A program made the translations under genes and the position numbers. A DNA stretch of 64,000 nucleotides from Lachnospiraceae bacterium NK4A144. Lineage in GTDB: Bacteria > Bacillota > Clostridia > Lachnospirales > Lachnospiraceae. The notes under the pieces were generated by a model, which worked only from the letters and a program-made list of their open reading frames with translations, did not search any database and was not told where the DNA came from. This document shows positions 62,656 through 64,000 of the stretch, one piece after another. Within the stretch, counting starts at the first letter, position 1, and each line of letters opens with the position of its first letter. Location of the stretch: NCBI GenBank assembly GCA_000424365.1, contig AUJT01000003.1:1-64000 (forward strand), read 5' to 3'.

Positions 62656-63912
62656 TCAGACCTCATCCACAACTTGGAAAATATAGAACTTAAGATAATA
62701 GCTTGCATCATTTGCCCAGAGGATCGGATGATCCGGTCCCTGCTGACGGAACTCGATCTGACGCAGACGCTTATGTGCATCTCTCGCTGCCTCTTTTATG
62801 GTTTTCATAAAGAGATCCTGCTCCATAAAATGTGAGCAGCTGCAAGTCGCAAAATACCCACCATCCTTTGTGATCTTTAAGCCACGAATATTAATCTCAC
62901 GATAACCGGTCACCGCTTTCTTTACGGAAGCACGCGACTTTGTAAATGCAGGCGGATCAAGAATGACTACGTCAAACTTACGATTTTCTTTCTCAAGTCT
63001 CGGAAGGATCTCAAAAGCATCTCCTACTTCATACGAGATAATATCCTGCAGTCCATTGAGCTTTGCATTTTCCGCTGCCTGCTCTATTCCAAGATCCGAT
63101 GCATCAACTGACAGGACAGATTTTGCGCCTGCCGCTGCGGCATTCAGTCCAAATGAACCGGTATGAGTGAAGCAGTCAAATACTTCCGCACCCTTGCAGA
63201 CCGATCTTATGGACATACGGTTAAGCTTCTGATCCAGGAAAAAGCCTGTCTTTTGTCCATTTTCCACATCTACATTATATTTTATTCCGTTTTCAATTAT
63301 CTGAACCTTTGTATCAAAGCTGTCTCCTATGAATCCCTTTGTGAGCTCCATTCCTTCCTGCTTGCGGACTTTCGCATCACTTCTCTCATAGATTCCCCGA
63401 ATCTTTATCCCATCTGCTGCAAGTACCTTTTTACATTCGTCAAGGATCAGTTCCTTCATCCGGTCTGTTCCGAGAGCAAGAGACTCTATTACCAGAACAT
63501 CCGCAAATTTATCAATTGTTATTCCCGGAAGGAAATCCGCCTCACCAAAGATCAGTCGACAGGAATCCGACACTGTTCCCTCATAATGAAAGAGCGAATC
63601 CTCCGCCTCAAATCCGTATACATGCTTTCTGTAGTCCCATGCATTCTGCACTCTCCTGCGGATAAGCTCCTCCGTAACCGTATTTTCCTTCCTTCGTGAC
63701 ATGAGGCGCACACGTATTTTAGATATGTTATTTATAAATCCATAACCCAGGAAAAAACCGTCAAAATCATTTACCTCGACGATATCACCATTTTCGTACT
63801 CACCCTCATATCGGGCGATCTCATTATCAAAAACCCAAAGACCTCCGGATTTTATTGTCCTTCCCTCGCCCTTCTTCAGGATTATTTTTGCTCCGCTGAT
63901 GCTTATGCTCAT
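62656..63912 (-). CDS. Class I SAM-dependent rRNA methyltransferase (RlmI-like)
   Basis: Predicted 23S rRNA cytosine-C5 methyltransferase of 418 residues. An N-terminal PUA domain (SGAKIILKKGEGRTIKSGGLWVFDNEIARYEGEYENGDIVEV, residues 1-75), an RlmI-type middle domain (FADVLVIESLALGTDRMKEL) and the SAM domain follow: EVFDCFTHTGSFGLNAAAAGAKSVLSVD (motif I) and FDVVILDPPAF (motif IV), with CSCSHFM near the end, where the catalytic Cys is expected. The start is ATG 63912 after GGAGG. The exact rRNA target is not shown by sequence alone. A -10-like TATAAT lies upstream near the window edge. Confidence 0.92.
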   Translation of the reverse strand: MSISISGAKIILKKGEGRTIKSGGLWVFDNEIARYEGEYENGDIVEVNDFDGFFLGYGFINNISKIRVRLMSRRKENTVTEELIRRRVQNAWDYRKHVYGFEAEDSLFHYEGTVSDSCRLIFGEADFLPGITIDKFADVLVIESLALGTDRMKELILDECKKVLAADGIKIRGIYERSDAKVRKQEGMELTKGFIGDSFDTKVQIIENGIKYNVDVENGQKTGFFLDQKLNRMSIRSVCKGAEVFDCFTHTGSFGLNAAAAGAKSVLSVDASDLGIEQAAENAKLNGLQDIISYEVGDAFEILPRLEKENRKFDVVILDPPAFTKSRASVKKAVTGYREINIRGLKITKDGGYFATCSCSHFMEQDLFMKTIKEAARDAHKRLRQIEFRQQGPDHPILWANDASYYLKFYIFQVVDEV

Positions 63913-64000
63913 ATATATACCTCCGGTTTTCCCAGACACTTAAAAATCTTTTGACCCAAACATATAACCAACACATTATAATGAGTGCTTTTATCCGAGT

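Overview
The window looks like a chromosome segment of a low-to-moderate GC Firmicute of class Clostridia, most likely Lachnospiraceae (Butyrivibrio-like). The reasons are the sigH/rlmB/mrnC/cysS/cysE order, meso-diaminopimelate dehydrogenase, a CBS-DRTGG pyrophosphatase, an acyl-ACP thioesterase, an AmmeMemoRadiSam locus, a CXXC/4Fe-4S/TlpA cassette, DUF4317, and strong AGGAGG ribosome binding sites with frequent TTG/GTG starts. Genus is an inference; there is no rRNA in the window.

Layout. 0.1-1.3 kb: tyrosine recombinase at the left edge, probably the end of an integrated element. 1.7-6.3 kb: minus-strand operon ispF-cysE-cysS-mrnC-rlmB-sigH. 6.3-19.3 kb: GH3 glycosidase, a broken Rpn/PD-(D/E)XK gene, DUF4317, a giant hybrid sensor kinase, glycogen phosphorylase and a LacI regulator, with several palindromic repeats between them. 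19.3-26.1 kb: metallopeptidase, ddh, a methyltransferase-like gene next to the AmmeMemoRadiSam genes, tRNA-Leu, acyl-ACP thioesterase. 26.1-31.5 kb: a membrane redox cassette (two TlpA-like lipoproteins, a 49-residue CXXC protein, a polyferredoxin) divergent from a LytTR/GHKL two-component pair. 31.6-35.6 kb: zinc/cadmium efflux operon (arsR, HMA protein, P1B ATPase) running into pepT. 35.7-38.9 kb: thrS with an unusual leader, and a GGDEF protein. 39.3-53.1 kb: rplJ-rplL-rpoB-rpoC-rpsL-rpsG-fusA-tuf. 53.2-57.7 kb: two secreted proteins sharing a C-terminal module and a CapA-like lipoprotein. 57.8-63.9 kb: pyrophosphatase, GNAT, PutP symporter, TetR regulator, RlmI-like methyltransferase.

Non-coding structure is the most unusual part. 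(1) The thrS leader holds three consecutive hairpins, each placing GGU, the tRNA-Thr(GGU) anticodon, at the anticodon position of a 7-nt loop next to the ribosome binding site; no T-box motif was seen. This suggests a translational operator that mimics tRNA-Thr. (2) Several families of short palindromic interspersed elements occur. One (about 146 bp, 11-bp inverted ends) has 8-bp flanking direct repeats at all three full copies, and two of these are nested inside copies of a second element that flank Memo-AMMECR1/tRNA-Leu in inverted orientation. A third family (about 195 bp) has terminal arms that differ between copies but remain complementary within each copy, as expected if structure is maintained.

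Start codons were moved inward from the longest open frame wherever a clear ribosome binding site or family alignment supported it; this is stated per gene.
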